Assembly: GCF_013314535.1 (NCBI RefSeq)
Contig: NZ_JABUAE010000033.1
Span: 1 to 48,992, forward strand
Length of the DNA stretch: 48,992 bases
Origin: Bacillus sp. Xin1
Lineage (GTDB): Bacteria; Bacillota; Bacilli; Bacillales; Bacillaceae_G
Reading direction: 5' to 3'
Numbering within the stretch: position 1 is the stretch's first letter; each line of letters starts with the position of its first letter. A program made the translations under genes and the position numbers. Positions 20,944 to 30,887 of the stretch are shown piece by piece. The notes below the pieces were generated by a model. That model was not told the origin of the DNA and searched no databases. It saw nothing but the letters and a program-made list of their open reading frames with translations.

Positions 20944-23900
20944 ATGATAGGGTTATTAGAGCAATTTTATAAAAACAAAGAAATACAATCCATTATTAAT
21001 GGGTTAGAAGAAGGATTGAAGGAACAGCTTGTATCAGGTATGGCAACTTCTTCTCGCTCTTTATTAATGGCTGCTTTATATAAAAAAACAAAGCAGTCAC
21101 AGCTTGTTGTTACACACAACTTATTTCAAGCGCAAAAAGTATATGAGGATTTAGTTTCATTACTTGGTGAACAGGATGTATGGTTATATCCAGTTAATGA
21201 ATTAATTGCGTCGGAAATAGGGGTTGCAAGTCCAGAACTAAAAGCACAGCGTATTGAGGTTTTAAATCGTTTAGCAATGGGCGAGCAAGGCATCATTGTT
21301 GTTCCAGTTGCTGGTTTACGTAGATTTTTACCAATAAAAGAACTATGGAAGCAAAAGCAGATCGAAATTAATCTAGGGCAAGAGATTGATTTAGATGCAT
21401 TGCTTCATACGTTGCATCACATTGGATATGAACGTAAATCAATGGTAGAAGCACCTGGAGAATTCAGTTTACGTGGGGGAATATTAGATATTTACCCGTT
21501 AACTGAAGAATTACCGTTTCGTATAGAGTTCTTTGATACAGAAGTAGATTCTATCCGCTCATTCGATGTAGAAGAACAACGCTCTCAAGATAGAAGGGAA
21601 AGCGTGAAATTTGGTCCTGCAACGGAATTTTTATTTTCAAAAGATGAACTAAAATTAGGAGTGGAGCGTCTTGAAGAAGGTTTAATGAAGACGATGCAGA
21701 AGCTCTCTGATGATAAAATCAAGACAGCGGTGCTTGAAACGGTTAGTCATGAGATAGAAATATTGAAAAACGGACAGAACATAGAGCAAATGTTTAAATA
21801 TTTATCTATTTTTTACAAAGAACATGCTAGTCTAATAGACTATTTACCTGAGAATGGTGTTGTTATTTTAGATGAAATTTCGCGTATCCAAGAAACAGCA
21901 TCACATCTTGAGACGGAAGAAGCAGAATGGTATACATCGCTTCTAAGTGAAGGAGCAATTATTCAAGATTTGACGTTCTCACACCAATTTGAAGAGTTTC
22001 TACATCATAAAAAAAGAAGCTTTGTATATTTAACATTATTTTTACGCCATATTGCACATACGCACCCACAAAATATTGTTAATGTAACGTGTAAAACAAT
22101 GCAGGACTTTCATGGGCAAATGCAGTTGTTAAAAACAGAAATTGATAGATGGACTGAAGGGAATTTCACGACAGTTGTATTAGGAACTGACGAAGAGCGC
22201 GCAAAAAAATTACAATATATTTTAAGTGATTATGATATTGAAGCAGACATTATAGAGTCTACGGATATATTGCTTCCTGGTCGCCTTCAAATTGCTGTAG
22301 GTGATTTGCATGCAGGATTTGAAATGCCAATGCAAAAGCTTGTTGTAATTACAGAAAAAGAGCTGTTCCATAAGAAAGTAAAAAAATCACAACGCAAGCA
22401 AAAACTATCAAATGCAGAGCGTATTAAAAGTTATTCAGAGTTAAAAGTTGGAGACTACGTTGTTCACGTAAATCATGGTATCGGTAAATTTTTAGGAATT
22501 GAAACACTAGAAATTAATGGTGTCCATAAAGATTATTTGAATATTAAATATCAAGGTAATGATAAATTATATGTGCCAATCGAACAAATTGATCAAGTAC
22601 AAAAATATGTAGGGTCAGAAGGTAAGGACCCGAAAGTTTACAAACTAGGCGGAAATGATTGGAAAAAAGTCAAAACAAAGGTAGAAAAATCTGTACAAGA
22701 TATTGCAGATGACTTAATTAAATTGTATGCAGAGCGTGAGGCTTCAAAGGGATATGCATACACGCCGGATACTGCGGAGCAACAGGAATTTGAATCATCT
22801 TTCCCATATCAGGAGACAGAAGATCAGTTGCGTTCTATTGAAGAAATTAAGAAAGATATGGAACGTGGTCGTCCGATGGATCGACTTTTATGTGGTGATG
22901 TTGGATATGGAAAAACAGAAGTTGCGATTCGTGCGGCGTTTAAAGCAATTATGGATGAAAAGCAAGTTGCAATTTTAGTACCGACAACCATTCTTGCACA
23001 ACAACACTATGAAACGATTCGAGAGCGTTTTCAAGACTATCCAATTAATATTGGGTTGTTAAGTAGATTTCGTACTAGAAAACAACAAAATGAAACCATT
23101 AAAGGTTTAAAAGATGGAACAGTTGATATTGTTATTGGAACGCATCGTATTTTATCTAAAGATGTAACTTATAAAGATTTAGGTTTACTAATTATTGACG
23201 AAGAACAACGATTTGGTGTTACGCATAAAGAAAAGATTAAACAATTGAAAGCAAATGTTGACGTATTAACATTAACAGCAACGCCAATTCCACGTACGCT
23301 TCATATGTCTATGCTCGGTGTAAGGGATCTATCTGTTATTGAGACACCACCAGAAAATCGTTTCCCAGTACAAACATATGTGGTTGAGTATAACCCGGGA
23401 TTAATTCGAGAAGCGATAGAACGTGAACTGGCAAGGGGCGGCCAAATTTATTTCTTATATAATCGTGTTGAAGATATTGAAAGAAAAGCAGACGAAATCT
23501 CTATGTTAGTTCCAGAGGCACGTGTGACGTATGCGCATGGAAAAATGAATGAGAGTGAATTAGAATCTGTCATGCTATCGTTTTTAGATGGACAGCATGA
23601 TGTTCTTGTAAGTACAACGATTATTGAAACAGGTGTTGATATCCCTAATGTAAATACATTAATTGTATTTGATGCTGATCGTATGGGATTATCACAGCTT
23701 TATCAGCTTCGTGGGCGCGTTGGTCGTTCAAATCGTGTTGCTTATGCATACTTTGCATATAAGCGTGATAAAGTGTTATCAGAGGTTGCTGAGAAGCGTT
23801 TACAAGCAATTAAAGAATTCACAGAACTTGGGTCAGGATTTAAAATTGCAATGCGAGATTTATCCATTCGTGGTGCTGGTAACTTGTTAGGAGCTGAGCA

Positions 23901-24474
23901 ACATGGATTTATTGATTCCGTCGGATTCGATCTATACTCTCAAATGTTAAAAGATGCGATTGAACAGCGTAAAGGAACACAAGGAATTGAAAATACGATT
24001 GATGTTGAAATCGATTTAGAAGTCGATGCATACTTGCCAGACGCTTATATTTCAGATAGTAAACAAAAAATTATGATGTACAAACAATTTAGAGGTGTCT
24101 CTACGATTGAAGATATTGAAGAATTACAAGAAGAAATGATTGATCGTTTCGGAGACTATCCGCAAGAGGTTGGATATTTATTACAAATTGCAAATATTAA
24201 AGTATTAGCAACGAAAGAACAGATTGAACTAATTAAACAAACAAAATTTGAAGTAACGTTTTTATTCTCAGAACAAGCAAGCCAAAATATTGATGGTGGA
24301 AAATTATTTATGCTTGGTAATAGTTTTGGCCGTATGATTGGTCTTGGTATGGAAGGTTCTCGTTTGAAAGTTGTTATGAAAACGAATGGATTAGAGACAT
24401 CAAAATGGTTAACAATCGCTGAAAATTTATTAAAAGGTTTGTCTGACGTGAAAAAAGAAGTAATAAATGCCTAA
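20944..24474 (+). CDS. mfd: Transcription-repair coupling factor
   Basis: Mfd displaces RNA polymerase stalled at DNA damage and recruits UvrA. The 1176-residue protein contains a UvrB-like N-terminal part (with [13 protein letters not shown]), an RNA-polymerase interaction domain near residues 490-560, and a RecG-like translocase: Walker [12 protein letters not shown] from residue 651, DEEQ box at about 752, TATPIPRT, and motif [13 protein letters not shown]-terminal TRCF domain follows. ATG 20944 follows GAGAGGAG; an open frame upstream to 20854 is poorly conserved and overlaps the fin terminator. Confidence 0.97.
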   Translation: MIGLLEQFYKNKEIQSIINGLEEGLKEQLVSGMATSSRSLLMAALYKKTKQSQLVVTHNLFQAQKVYEDLVSLLGEQDVWLYPVNELIASEIGVASPELKAQRIEVLNRLAMGEQGIIVVPVAGLRRFLPIKELWKQKQIEINLGQEIDLDALLHTLHHIGYERKSMVEAPGEFSLRGGILDIYPLTEELPFRIEFFDTEVDSIRSFDVEEQRSQDRRESVKFGPATEFLFSKDELKLGVERLEEGLMKTMQKLSDDKIKTAVLETVSHEIEILKNGQNIEQMFKYLSIFYKEHASLIDYLPENGVVILDEISRIQETASHLETEEAEWYTSLLSEGAIIQDLTFSHQFEEFLHHKKRSFVYLTLFLRHIAHTHPQNIVNVTCKTMQDFHGQMQLLKTEIDRWTEGNFTTVVLGTDEERAKKLQYILSDYDIEADIIESTDILLPGRLQIAVGDLHAGFEMPMQKLVVITEKELFHKKVKKSQRKQKLSNAERIKSYSELKVGDYVVHVNHGIGKFLGIETLEINGVHKDYLNIKYQGNDKLYVPIEQIDQVQKYVGSEGKDPKVYKLGGNDWKKVKTKVEKSVQDIADDLIKLYAEREASKGYAYTPDTAEQQEFESSFPYQETEDQLRSIEEIKKDMERGRPMDRLLCGDVGYGKTEVAIRAAFKAIMDEKQVAILVPTTILAQQHYETIRERFQDYPINIGLLSRFRTRKQQNETIKGLKDGTVDIVIGTHRILSKDVTYKDLGLLIIDEEQRFGVTHKEKIKQLKANVDVLTLTATPIPRTLHMSMLGVRDLSVIETPPENRFPVQTYVVEYNPGLIREAIERELARGGQIYFLYNRVEDIERKADEISMLVPEARVTYAHGKMNESELESVMLSFLDGQHDVLVSTTIIETGVDIPNVNTLIVFDADRMGLSQLYQLRGRVGRSNRVAYAYFAYKRDKVLSEVAEKRLQAIKEFTELGSGFKIAMRDLSIRGAGNLLGAEQHGFIDSVGFDLYSQMLKDAIEQRKGTQGIENTIDVEIDLEVDAYLPDAYISDSKQKIMMYKQFRGVSTIEDIEELQEEMIDRFGDYPQEVGYLLQIANIKVLATKEQIELIKQTKFEVTFLFSEQASQNIDGGKLFMLGNSFGRMIGLGMEGSRLKVVMKTNGLETSKWLTIAENLLKGLSDVKKEVINA

Positions 24475-24501
24475 AACAAAATAAAAAATGCAATTCGACG
24501 T

Positions 24502-24530
24502 GCATAGAAGAACTAATGTGTAAAATACTA
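24502..24530 (+). promoter_or_regulatory. Probable sigma-G promoter of spoVT
   Basis: GCATA (24502-24506) and AATACTA (24524-24530) are separated by 17 bp. This matches the sigma-G pattern GNATR-N17/18-CATAMTA except for the first base of the -10. spoVT is a sigma-G gene in B. subtilis. Confidence 0.55.
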
Positions 24531-24609
24531 TGTCTAACAGTTGGTGATTTTTACATGAACAGGTAAATTCACCACTTTCATCATCAGTAGAAAGTGAGGC
24601 AGCATTAGA

Positions 24610-25146
24610 ATGAAAGCAACTGGAATCGTACGTCGAATTGATGATTTAGGTAGGGTAGTAATTCCGAAAGAAATTCGTAGGACTCTTCGTATTCGAGAAG
24701 GGGATCCGCTAGAAATTTTTGTTGATCGCGATGGAGAAGTTATTTTGAAAAAATATTCTCCAATTAGTGAATTAGGTGATTTTGCAAAAGAATATGCAGA
24801 TGCTTTATACGATAGTTTAGGACATAACGTACTCGTATGTGATCGCGATTCTATTATCGCTGTAGCAGGGGTATCTAAAAAAGAATACTTAAATAAAAGT
24901 GTTGGCGATTTAGTGGAAAAGACGATGGAAGATCGAAAATCTGTTGTTATGACAGATGAAAGTGAAATATCGATTATAGATGGTGTAACTGAAAAGGTTA
25001 GTTCTTATACAGTTGGCCCAATCGTTGCAAATGGAGATCCAATTGGAGCTGTTATCATCTTTTCAAAAGAAGAAATTATAAGTGAAGTAGAGCATAAGGC
25101 AGTAAATACTGCTGCAAGTTTTTTAGCAAAACAAATGGAACAGTAA
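24610..25146 (+). CDS. spoVT: Stage V sporulation regulator SpoVT
   Basis: SpoVT modulates sigma-G-dependent genes in the forespore. The 178-residue protein has an AbrB-type swapped-hairpin DNA-binding domain (MKATGIVRRIDDLGRVVIPKEIRRT) and a C-terminal GAF-like domain (about residues 55-178, HNVLVCDRDSIIAVAGVSKKEY, GPIVANGDPIGAVIIFSK). GTGAGG precedes ATG 24610 by 10 nt; two small hairpins occur in the leader, one touching that site. It is the second AbrB-family regulator in this window and is closed by a terminator. Confidence 0.96.
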   Translation: MKATGIVRRIDDLGRVVIPKEIRRTLRIREGDPLEIFVDRDGEVILKKYSPISELGDFAKEYADALYDSLGHNVLVCDRDSIIAVAGVSKKEYLNKSVGDLVEKTMEDRKSVVMTDESEISIIDGVTEKVSSYTVGPIVANGDPIGAVIIFSKEEIISEVEHKAVNTAASFLAKQMEQ

Positions 25147-25208
25147 TTTTCTTAATTATAATATTTTTTATGAAAAGGAATTTTTTCGGAAAGTAGGATT
25201 GTATTTCA

Positions 25209-25238
25209 TTAAAAGGTAGCATCTTGCTACCTTTTTTA
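25209..25238 (+). terminator. Terminator of spoVT
   Basis: Stem AAAAGGTAGCA/TGCTACCTTTT with loop TCT, then T residues. Confidence 0.9.
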
Positions 25239-25320
25239 ATTGTATAAATCTAAAAAGAAGCCTGTTTTTTTCTTTGTGATATAATACGAGGGATGAGAAT
25301 AGGAAAAGGAGTTTTCTCGT

Positions 25321-26922
25321 ATGGAAGCGAAGAAGTATCAAGCTTTTTGGCGCGGAGCTATTATATTAACTGTTGCAAGTTTTGTTACGAAAGTATTAAG
25401 CGCTTTTTACCGTATTCCATATCAAAATATAGCGGGAGATATTGGTTTCTATATTTATCAACAAATTTACCCGTTTTATGGATTTTGTTTAATTTTAGCT
25501 ACTTATGGTTTCCCCATCATCATTTCTAAGATGGTAGCAGAGCGTTTGGAACAAGGAAAACAGGAAGAAGCAGAGGAGATTATTTGTGTTTCTTTTTGGT
25601 TTTTATTAGGAATCGGTTGTATAGGTTTCTTTACACTGTTTTTTGGTGCTCACACGATTGCATCAGCCATGGGTGATGCAAATTTAGATAAACTGCTAAG
25701 AATTATTTCATTTTCATTCTTGTTAATGCCATTTTTATCTGTTGCACGAGGGTATTTTCAAGGGTTTAATAATATGATGCCGACAGCTGTATCACAAGTT
25801 ATTGAACAAACGATTCGTGTATCTATTATTGTGTTTCTATCGTTGTTCCTCATCGCACATGAATTTGATTTATATACAGTTGGAGCAGGAGCGATGTTGG
25901 GATCGATTGTAGGCGGGATTATCGGTATATTCGTACTTTTGTTTTATATGCGACATAATTTTCGTTCTATTTTCTTGCAAGGATGGAAGAGGATACACGA
26001 TAAGAAAGAAATAATCCGAATCCTTTTTTGGCAAGGACTAGTTATTTGTGTTAGTAATTTAGTTTTAATTTTTATGCAAATGGCAGATTCAGTTTCGTTA
26101 TATACATTGCTTATTCAGGCGGGAGAACCGGCAGAAGTTGCAAAAGTATTAAAAGGTGTTTATGACAGAAGTATCCCGCTTATGCAGCTTGGTACAGTTG
26201 TGACGACTTCATTTTCACTTTCGCTTATTCCAATTATTACGGCAGCAAAAGAAAGAGGAGACCGTCTGTTTATTCAACAAAAGGTGCAGTTAGCGATGAA
26301 GATCACTTTTGTGATTGGAGTTGCGGCTTCCTTAGGATTAGCGTGTATTATTAAGCCAGCAAATATTATGTTGTTTGAAAATAGTGAGGGGTCAGCTGTA
26401 TTAGCTATTTTAGCTGTTTCTATTTTATTTAGTTCCTTATCCATTACAACAGCCTCCATTTTGCAAGGGCTTGGTCAAACTGTAAAGCCAGCATTGTTTG
26501 TTGTATTTGGAGGATGTCTGAAGTTATTGCTCAATTATATGTTAATGCCGAAATTTGATGTAACTGGGGCGGCAATTGCGACGGTAATTTCGCTCATGGT
26601 TATTGCTTTGTTAAATAGTGCTTTACTTATTCGAATTGTAGAAGAACCACTCATTCATAAACAAGGTATATTTGGTGTAACGATAAGCGGATTAGGAATG
26701 GTCGTTATGTTAATGTTATTTATGCGTATTTATGAAGGGTTTGGACTAGCGAGTGATGAAGGTTATAGAGGATTAGCTACAATTGAAGCACTATTAGGCG
26801 TAGCAATTGGCGGATTGGTATATCTATTTTTAATTATGAAATTAAGTGTTTTTACAAAAAAAGAATTAGGAACTGTTATGAAGCAAGAGAAGGTACAAGC
26901 TTCATTGAAGAAGAGTGGATAG
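25321..26922 (+). CDS. yabM: Polysaccharide/lipid flippase, SpoVB-MurJ-like (YabM)
   Basis: A 533-residue integral membrane protein of the MOP superfamily (polysaccharide transporter, SpoVB/YabM branch). It has roughly 12-14 hydrophobic segments and starts with the characteristic FWRGAIILTVASFVTKVLSAFYRIPYQNIAG pattern, split by the SAFYRIPYQN loop. The family moves lipid-linked sugars across the membrane; which lipid this one carries cannot be told. ATG 25321 follows AAAAGGAG. A TATAAT hexamer (25280-25285) may be its -10, but no clear -35 is present. It begins the yabM-yabN-rqcP unit: the next start is 12 nt downstream. Confidence 0.85.
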   Translation: MEAKKYQAFWRGAIILTVASFVTKVLSAFYRIPYQNIAGDIGFYIYQQIYPFYGFCLILATYGFPIIISKMVAERLEQGKQEEAEEIICVSFWFLLGIGCIGFFTLFFGAHTIASAMGDANLDKLLRIISFSFLLMPFLSVARGYFQGFNNMMPTAVSQVIEQTIRVSIIVFLSLFLIAHEFDLYTVGAGAMLGSIVGGIIGIFVLLFYMRHNFRSIFLQGWKRIHDKKEIIRILFWQGLVICVSNLVLIFMQMADSVSLYTLLIQAGEPAEVAKVLKGVYDRSIPLMQLGTVVTTSFSLSLIPIITAAKERGDRLFIQQKVQLAMKITFVIGVAASLGLACIIKPANIMLFENSEGSAVLAILAVSILFSSLSITTASILQGLGQTVKPALFVVFGGCLKLLLNYMLMPKFDVTGAAIATVISLMVIALLNSALLIRIVEEPLIHKQGIFGVTISGLGMVVMLMLFMRIYEGFGLASDEGYRGLATIEALLGVAIGGLVYLFLIMKLSVFTKKELGTVMKQEKVQASLKKSG

Positions 26923-26934
26923 AGGTGACTGGTT

Positions 26935-28398
26935 GTGAGTGGAGTAATTACGATTTTAGGATTAGGTGCTGGTGAATTAGATCAGCTGACAATGGGTGTG
27001 TACCGAAAGATAAAAGAAGCAGATCATATGTATGTGCGTACGAAAGAACACCCTGTTATTGAAGCGTTAGAAAAAGAAGGAGTAAAGTATACAGCTTTTG
27101 ATGATGTATATGAGGCGCATGACACATTTGAAATTGTATACGAAACAATTGCAAATACGTTAATAGAACAAGCACAAGGTACGGATATTATATATGCTGT
27201 ACCAGGACATCCGCTTGTTGCAGAACGAACTGTTCAACTACTCTTGCAAAAAGGAAAAGAAAAGCAAGTTGAGGTGCAAATTGAAGGTGGACAAAGCTTT
27301 TTGGATCCGATGTTTGCTAGTTTAAAAATAGATCCAATTGAAGGGTTTCAGCTTATTGATGCAACTTCATTTGAACGTGGACAATTAGAATTACGCCAAC
27401 ACTTAATTTTTTGCCAAGTATATGATGCGTTTGTTGCATCTGAGGTTAAGCTGACATTAATGGAGATGTTACCGGATGAGTATGAAGTATACATTGTAAC
27501 AGCTGCAGGAACATCGTTTGAGCAGGTGAAGAAAGTACCGCTCTATATGTTAGATCATGAAACAGAGTTGAATAACTTAACGAGCGTGTACATACCGCCT
27601 GTTGCTGAGCGTGCTTCTTTATATCAACAATTTGATGTGCTAAGAGAAATCATTGCTGAGCTTCGTGGACCAAATGGTTGTCCGTGGGATAAAAAACAAA
27701 CGCATCAGTCTTTAAAGAAATATTTAATCGAAGAAGCATATGAAGTGTTAGAAGCAATTGATGAAGAAGATGATGATCACCTGATTGAAGAGCTTGGTGA
27801 TGTGCTCTTGCAAGTTATGCTTCACGCTCAAATTGGAGAAGATGAGGGTTGGTTCTCCATTGATGACATTATCCGAACGCTAGCTGAAAAAATGGTGCGT
27901 CGTCATCCACATGTATTTGGAGATATAGATGTGGAGAATGCAGAAGAAGTTGTTTCAAACTGGGAAGAAATTAAAAAACAAGAAAAAGGACATGTAAAGG
28001 AATCTGTTTTAATAGGAATTCCAAAAAGTTTACCACAATTATTGCGTGCGTATGAAATTCAGAAAAAAGCAGGAACAGTTGGCTTTGATTGGGATGATGT
28101 ACAGCCAATGATGGAAAAAGTTTTTGAAGAATTGAAAGAGTTTGAGCAAGAAGTTACAAAGATGGATAAGGAAAAAATGTTAGGTGAGCTTGGAGATTTA
28201 CTATTCGCCTTCGTTAATGTTGCTCGCTACCACAAATTGAACCCAGAAGAGGCACTTCATAAAACAAATGAAAAATTTATGAGCCGTTTTATATTCATGG
28301 AAGCGAAAGTAGCTGAAATGAATAAGGAAATGCAGGAGTTAACATTAGAGCAAATGGACGCTTTATGGGAAGAAGCAAAACGGATAGAAAATCAATAA
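26935..28398 (+). CDS. mazG: Tetrapyrrole methylase-like / MazG NTP pyrophosphohydrolase fusion (YabN)
   Basis: A 487-residue two-part protein. The first ~220 residues form a SAM-dependent tetrapyrrole methylase fold (ITILGLGAGELDQLT, AVPGHPLVAERTV) and the remainder carries two MazG all-alpha domains (GPNGCPWDKKQTHQSL..EEAYEVLEAI, then VGFDWDD..ELGDLLFAFVN) with EExxE-type metal sites. MazG hydrolyses NTPs or aberrant nucleotides. The role of the methylase-like part is unclear. This fusion is normal for Bacillus. The start is GTG 26935, 7 nt after AGAGGTG. rqcP follows after 12 nt. Confidence 0.92.
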   Translation: MSGVITILGLGAGELDQLTMGVYRKIKEADHMYVRTKEHPVIEALEKEGVKYTAFDDVYEAHDTFEIVYETIANTLIEQAQGTDIIYAVPGHPLVAERTVQLLLQKGKEKQVEVQIEGGQSFLDPMFASLKIDPIEGFQLIDATSFERGQLELRQHLIFCQVYDAFVASEVKLTLMEMLPDEYEVYIVTAAGTSFEQVKKVPLYMLDHETELNNLTSVYIPPVAERASLYQQFDVLREIIAELRGPNGCPWDKKQTHQSLKKYLIEEAYEVLEAIDEEDDDHLIEELGDVLLQVMLHAQIGEDEGWFSIDDIIRTLAEKMVRRHPHVFGDIDVENAEEVVSNWEEIKKQEKGHVKESVLIGIPKSLPQLLRAYEIQKKAGTVGFDWDDVQPMMEKVFEELKEFEQEVTKMDKEKMLGELGDLLFAFVNVARYHKLNPEEALHKTNEKFMSRFIFMEAKVAEMNKEMQELTLEQMDALWEEAKRIENQ

Positions 28399-28410
28399 GG
28401 GGGAAATGAG

Positions 28411-28686
28411 ATGCGCTTAGATAAGTTTCTGAAAGTATCACGTTTAATTAAAAGAAGAACACTGGCAAAAGAAGTAGCCGATCAAGGAAGAATTACGATT
28501 AATGGACAAGCTGCAAAGGCAAGTTCCGACGTGAAGGTAGATGACGAACTAACGATTCGTTTTGGACAAAAAGTAGTAACTGTAAAAGTGAACGAATTAA
28601 AAGAAACAACAAAAAAAGAAGATGCAGCTAACATGTATACAGTAGTACGTGAAGAGAAAGTGAAAGCAGAAGAAGGCTTGTTCTAA
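28411..28686 (+). CDS. rqcP: Ribosome-associated quality control factor RqcP (S4 domain)
   Basis: RqcP (YabO) binds obstructed 50S subunits carrying peptidyl-tRNA and, with RqcH, drives C-terminal alanine tailing. The 91-residue protein is an S4 domain: [28 protein letters not shown] with the basic RNA-binding helix, followed by [29 protein letters not shown] precedes ATG 28411. It ends the yabM-mazG-rqcP run; yabP follows after 59 nt with its own likely sporulation promoter. Confidence 0.93.
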   Translation: MRLDKFLKVSRLIKRRTLAKEVADQGRITINGQAAKASSDVKVDDELTIRFGQKVVTVKVNELKETTKKEDAANMYTVVREEKVKAEEGLF

Positions 28687-28709
28687 ATTATTTCCTTCCC
28701 TCATACATT
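28683..28709 (+). promoter_or_regulatory. Candidate sigma-E promoter of yabP-yabQ
   Basis: CATACATT (28702-28709) fits the sigma-E -10 consensus CATACANT. The -35 region CTAAAT (28683-28688), 13-14 bp upstream, is only a partial match. yabP and yabQ are mother-cell sporulation genes in B. subtilis. Confidence 0.42.
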
Positions 28710-28745
28710 ATTTACTAGATCGTATAAAGCTATGGGGGGATTGAC

Positions 28746-29054
28746 GTGAATAAGAGTTATTCAACTATGTCTTCTAACCAACAGAATGTTTCTGTAGAAC
28801 ATGATATTGTTATGCGTGGTAGACGTGTAATAGATATTACTGGTGTAAAACAAGTAGAGAGTTTTGATAGTGAAGAATTTTTGTTAGAAACTGTAATGGG
28901 TTTTTTAACAATTCGCGGTCAAAATTTACAGATGAAAAATTTGGATGTAGAAAAAGGTATTGTATCCATTAAAGGGAAAATTAATGAGATGTTGTACATT
29001 GATGAGAATCAAGGGGAGAAAGCTAAAGGGTTCTTTAGTAAGTTATTTAAATGA
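28746..29054 (+). CDS. yabP: Sporulation protein YabP
   Basis: A 102-residue protein of the YabP/YqfC family, made in the mother cell and needed for normal spore development in B. subtilis. The core HDIVMRGRRVIDITGVKQVESFDSEEFLLET is highly conserved and is followed by LTIRGQNLQMKNLDVEKG; the C-terminus KAKGFFSKLFK is basic. Molecular function is not known. The start GTG 28746 follows GGGGGGA. The end overlaps yabQ by 4 nt (ATGA), indicating coupling. Confidence 0.92.
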   Translation: MNKSYSTMSSNQQNVSVEHDIVMRGRRVIDITGVKQVESFDSEEFLLETVMGFLTIRGQNLQMKNLDVEKGIVSIKGKINEMLYIDENQGEKAKGFFSKLFK

Positions 29055-29704
29055 GTTTAACAATTCAATTGTATACAATGCTTTCCATGATCGGAATGGG
29101 TGCTTGGGTTGGAGCGGCATTAGATACATACCAACGCTTCTTGCAGCGATCGCAGCGCAATCGTTGGATTGTATTTATATATGATATACTGTTTTGGATT
29201 GTCCAAGCACTGTTTGTCTTTTACGTATTGCTAATTGTAAATGAAGCCGAATTACGTATATATGTTTTTGCAGCTTTGCTTTGTGGTTTTGCTGCATATC
29301 AAAGCCTATTGAAAGCAGTGTACATGCGAGTATTGAATTTTCTCATTTATATTTTTGTGCAAACGGTACAATTTTTTATTAAAATTGTACAGCTACTTAT
29401 GATAAAACCTGTTATTATTATAGCGCAGCTTATTATTGCTTTTATATTATTTTTATTTCGTATACTATCTTCAATTGGGAACGTGTTGTGGAAGTGTTCC
29501 GGATGGATATTACTTTTTGTATGGAAAGTTTTTTTCTGGCCTGTTCGATTTCTTACTTTGCTCATATGGAAACTTCTCCCTAACCGTGTTAAACTTTTTA
29601 TAAAGAGATATGCGGGGTTAATGCAACATACAAAGAAATTGAAGAATTATATCTCTCACATCTGGGAGCGTATAAAAAAGAAGTTAGGGGGACCTCGGAA
29701 ATGA
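29051..29704 (+). CDS. yabQ: Spore cortex biosynthesis protein YabQ
   Basis: A 217-residue membrane protein required for cortex formation in B. subtilis. Hydrophobic segments lie near residues 1-20, 40-65 and 70-90, with further ones around 100-135 and 150-175; the C-terminal tail is strongly basic. The spacing of GMGAWVGAALDTYQRF and FWIVQALFVFYVL fits the family. The C-terminal part is longer than in B. subtilis from memory. It overlaps yabP by 4 nt at the start and divIC by 4 nt at the end. There is no clear ribosome site, consistent with translational coupling to yabP. Confidence 0.88.
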   Translation: MSLTIQLYTMLSMIGMGAWVGAALDTYQRFLQRSQRNRWIVFIYDILFWIVQALFVFYVLLIVNEAELRIYVFAALLCGFAAYQSLLKAVYMRVLNFLIYIFVQTVQFFIKIVQLLMIKPVIIIAQLIIAFILFLFRILSSIGNVLWKCSGWILLFVWKVFFWPVRFLTLLIWKLLPNRVKLFIKRYAGLMQHTKKLKNYISHIWERIKKKLGGPRK

Positions 29705-30060
29705 GGGAACTGAGGCAAAGATTGATTGAAGAACAGAGTCCAAATTCTGCCAAAGAACATATAATACAAAAGAATGAAAACAGAAGGCGATTATATCGCC
29801 GTTTGGCCGTTTTTTTTGTTTTTGCTTTTACAATTATTGCGAGCATTAGTGTAACGTTTTATCAGCAAAATAGTTCCATTAAAGCAAAAGCAGCAAAGGT
29901 TGAAGAGATGCAAAAAGAATTGAATTCATTAACAAAGAAAGAAAAAAAACTAAAAGATGATGTTCAAAAGTTGAATGACGAAGAGTATGTTTTAAAGATT
30001 GCTAGGAGAGATTATTTCTTCTCTGGAAAAGGGGAGATAATTTTTCCTGTTTCTAAGTAG
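29701..30060 (+). CDS. divIC: Septum formation initiator DivIC
   Basis: DivIC works with DivIB and FtsL in the divisome to activate septal peptidoglycan synthesis. The 119-residue type II membrane protein has a short basic cytoplasmic part, one transmembrane helix at about residues 34-52 (LAVFFVFAFTIIASISVTF), an extracytoplasmic coiled coil (about 58-95) and the conserved EEYVLKIARRDYFFSGKGEIIFP motif. GGGGGACC lies upstream of ATG 29701. Coupling to yabQ suggests that divIC is expressed in part with the sporulation genes, as in B. subtilis. Confidence 0.94.
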   Translation: MRELRQRLIEEQSPNSAKEHIIQKNENRRRLYRRLAVFFVFAFTIIASISVTFYQQNSSIKAKAAKVEEMQKELNSLTKKEKKLKDDVQKLNDEEYVLKIARRDYFFSGKGEIIFPVSK

Positions 30061-30071
30061 GTCGTGTCTTA

Positions 30072-30101
30072 TTGACACTATATTTTAGGATTATATATAA
30101 T
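30072..30101 (+). promoter_or_regulatory. Sigma-A promoter of yabR
   Basis: TTGACA (30072-30077) and TATAAT (30096-30101), both perfect, have an 18-bp spacer and lie 47 bp before the yabR start. Confidence 0.82.
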
Positions 30102-30147
30102 AAAGTAAAATTTGACTTTTTAATCACTAAGGAGGAGCATTTTTTTT

Positions 30148-30633
30148 ATGTCAATCGAGGTAGGCAGCAAGTTACAAGGTAAAGTAACAGGTATTACAAA
30201 TTTTGGGGCTTTTGTGGAGCTGCCAGAAGGCTTAACGGGTCTTGTTCATATTAGTGAAGTTGCTGATAATTATGTGAAGGATATTAATGATCACTTAAAA
30301 GTAGGTGATCAAGTAGAAGTAAAAGTTATTAATGTTGAAAAAGACGGGAAAATTGGTCTATCTATTAAAAAAGCGAAAGAACGTGTAAGAACAGAAGGAG
30401 ATCGTCCACGTGGTGAATATCAACGCGGTGGGGATCAACAACGTTCTGGACGTCCACAGCGTAATCGTTCTTTTAACAGAGATAACCGTGGTGGCCGTGA
30501 TAATGGTGGCAATCAAAAAGAAACGTTTGAGCAAAAAATGGCACGCTTTTTAAAAGACAGTGAAGATCGTTTAACTTCTTTAAAGCGTAATACAGAATCT
30601 AAACGTGGTGGCCGTGGCGCTCGTCGCGGATAA
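30148..30633 (+). CDS. yabR: S1 domain RNA-binding protein (YabR, general stress protein 13-like)
   Basis: A 161-residue protein with one N-terminal S1 domain (about residues 5-75: VGSKLQGKVTGITNFGAFVELPEGLTG split around GAFVEL; GLVHISEVADNYV; KIGLSIKKAK) and a long, low-complexity tail rich in Arg, Gly, Asn and Gln. S1 domains bind RNA; related proteins associate with 30S ribosomes. TAAGGAGGAG precedes ATG 30148, with eight T between. A perfect-hexamer promoter suggests high expression. Its own terminator makes it monocistronic. Confidence 0.9.
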   Translation: MSIEVGSKLQGKVTGITNFGAFVELPEGLTGLVHISEVADNYVKDINDHLKVGDQVEVKVINVEKDGKIGLSIKKAKERVRTEGDRPRGEYQRGGDQQRSGRPQRNRSFNRDNRGGRDNGGNQKETFEQKMARFLKDSEDRLTSLKRNTESKRGGRGARRG

Positions 30634-30661
30634 GAACGTTTTATTCTTAACATATAGAGAG

Positions 30662-30696
30662 GTGCCCGGAGTAATTTGCTCGGGGTGCTTTTTTAT
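30662..30696 (+). terminator. Terminator of yabR
   Basis: Stem GTGCCCGGAG/CTCGGGGTGC with one mismatch and two wobble pairs, loop TAATTTG, followed by six T. Confidence 0.75.
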
Positions 30697-30743
30697 GTAA
30701 ATAAGCATATTTAAAAAAGAATAAAAAAACTTTTTAAAACGTA

Positions 30744-30772
30744 TTGACTTTAAAGTGTATTTGATATAAGAT
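30744..30772 (+). promoter_or_regulatory. Sigma-A promoter of the tRNA pair
   Basis: TTGACT (30744-30749) and TAAGAT (30767-30772) are 17 bp apart. The start would be near 30779, about 22 nt before the first tRNA. Confidence 0.8.
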
Positions 30773-30800
30773 ACTAATTGTCCGTTAAATAAGACGACAT

Positions 30801-30874
30801 GGCGGTGTAGCTCAGCTGGCTAGAGCGTACGGTTCATACCCGTGAGGTCGGGGGTTCGATCCCCTCCGCCGCTA
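30801..30874 (+). tRNA. tRNA-Met (anticodon CAT)
   Basis: A complete cloverleaf of 74 nt: acceptor arm GGCGGTG/CGCCGCT (G1-U72), D arm GCTC..GAGC, anticodon stem around loop TTCATAC with CAT at 30835-30837, and the T arm GGGGG TTCGATC CCCTC. It starts G-U and lacks the initiator GGG/CCC anticodon stem, so it is an elongator form; the tRNA-Ile(CAU) alternative is less likely by position. CCA is not encoded. The Met-Glu pair at this spot is also seen in B. subtilis. Confidence 0.93.
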
Positions 30875-30887
30875 TATTAATTTTAAC

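Noticed and set aside
25293-25529. 78-codon open frame overlapping the start of the flippase gene
   Set aside because: It is a frame-shifted shadow of the conserved membrane protein, which has its own strong ribosome site.
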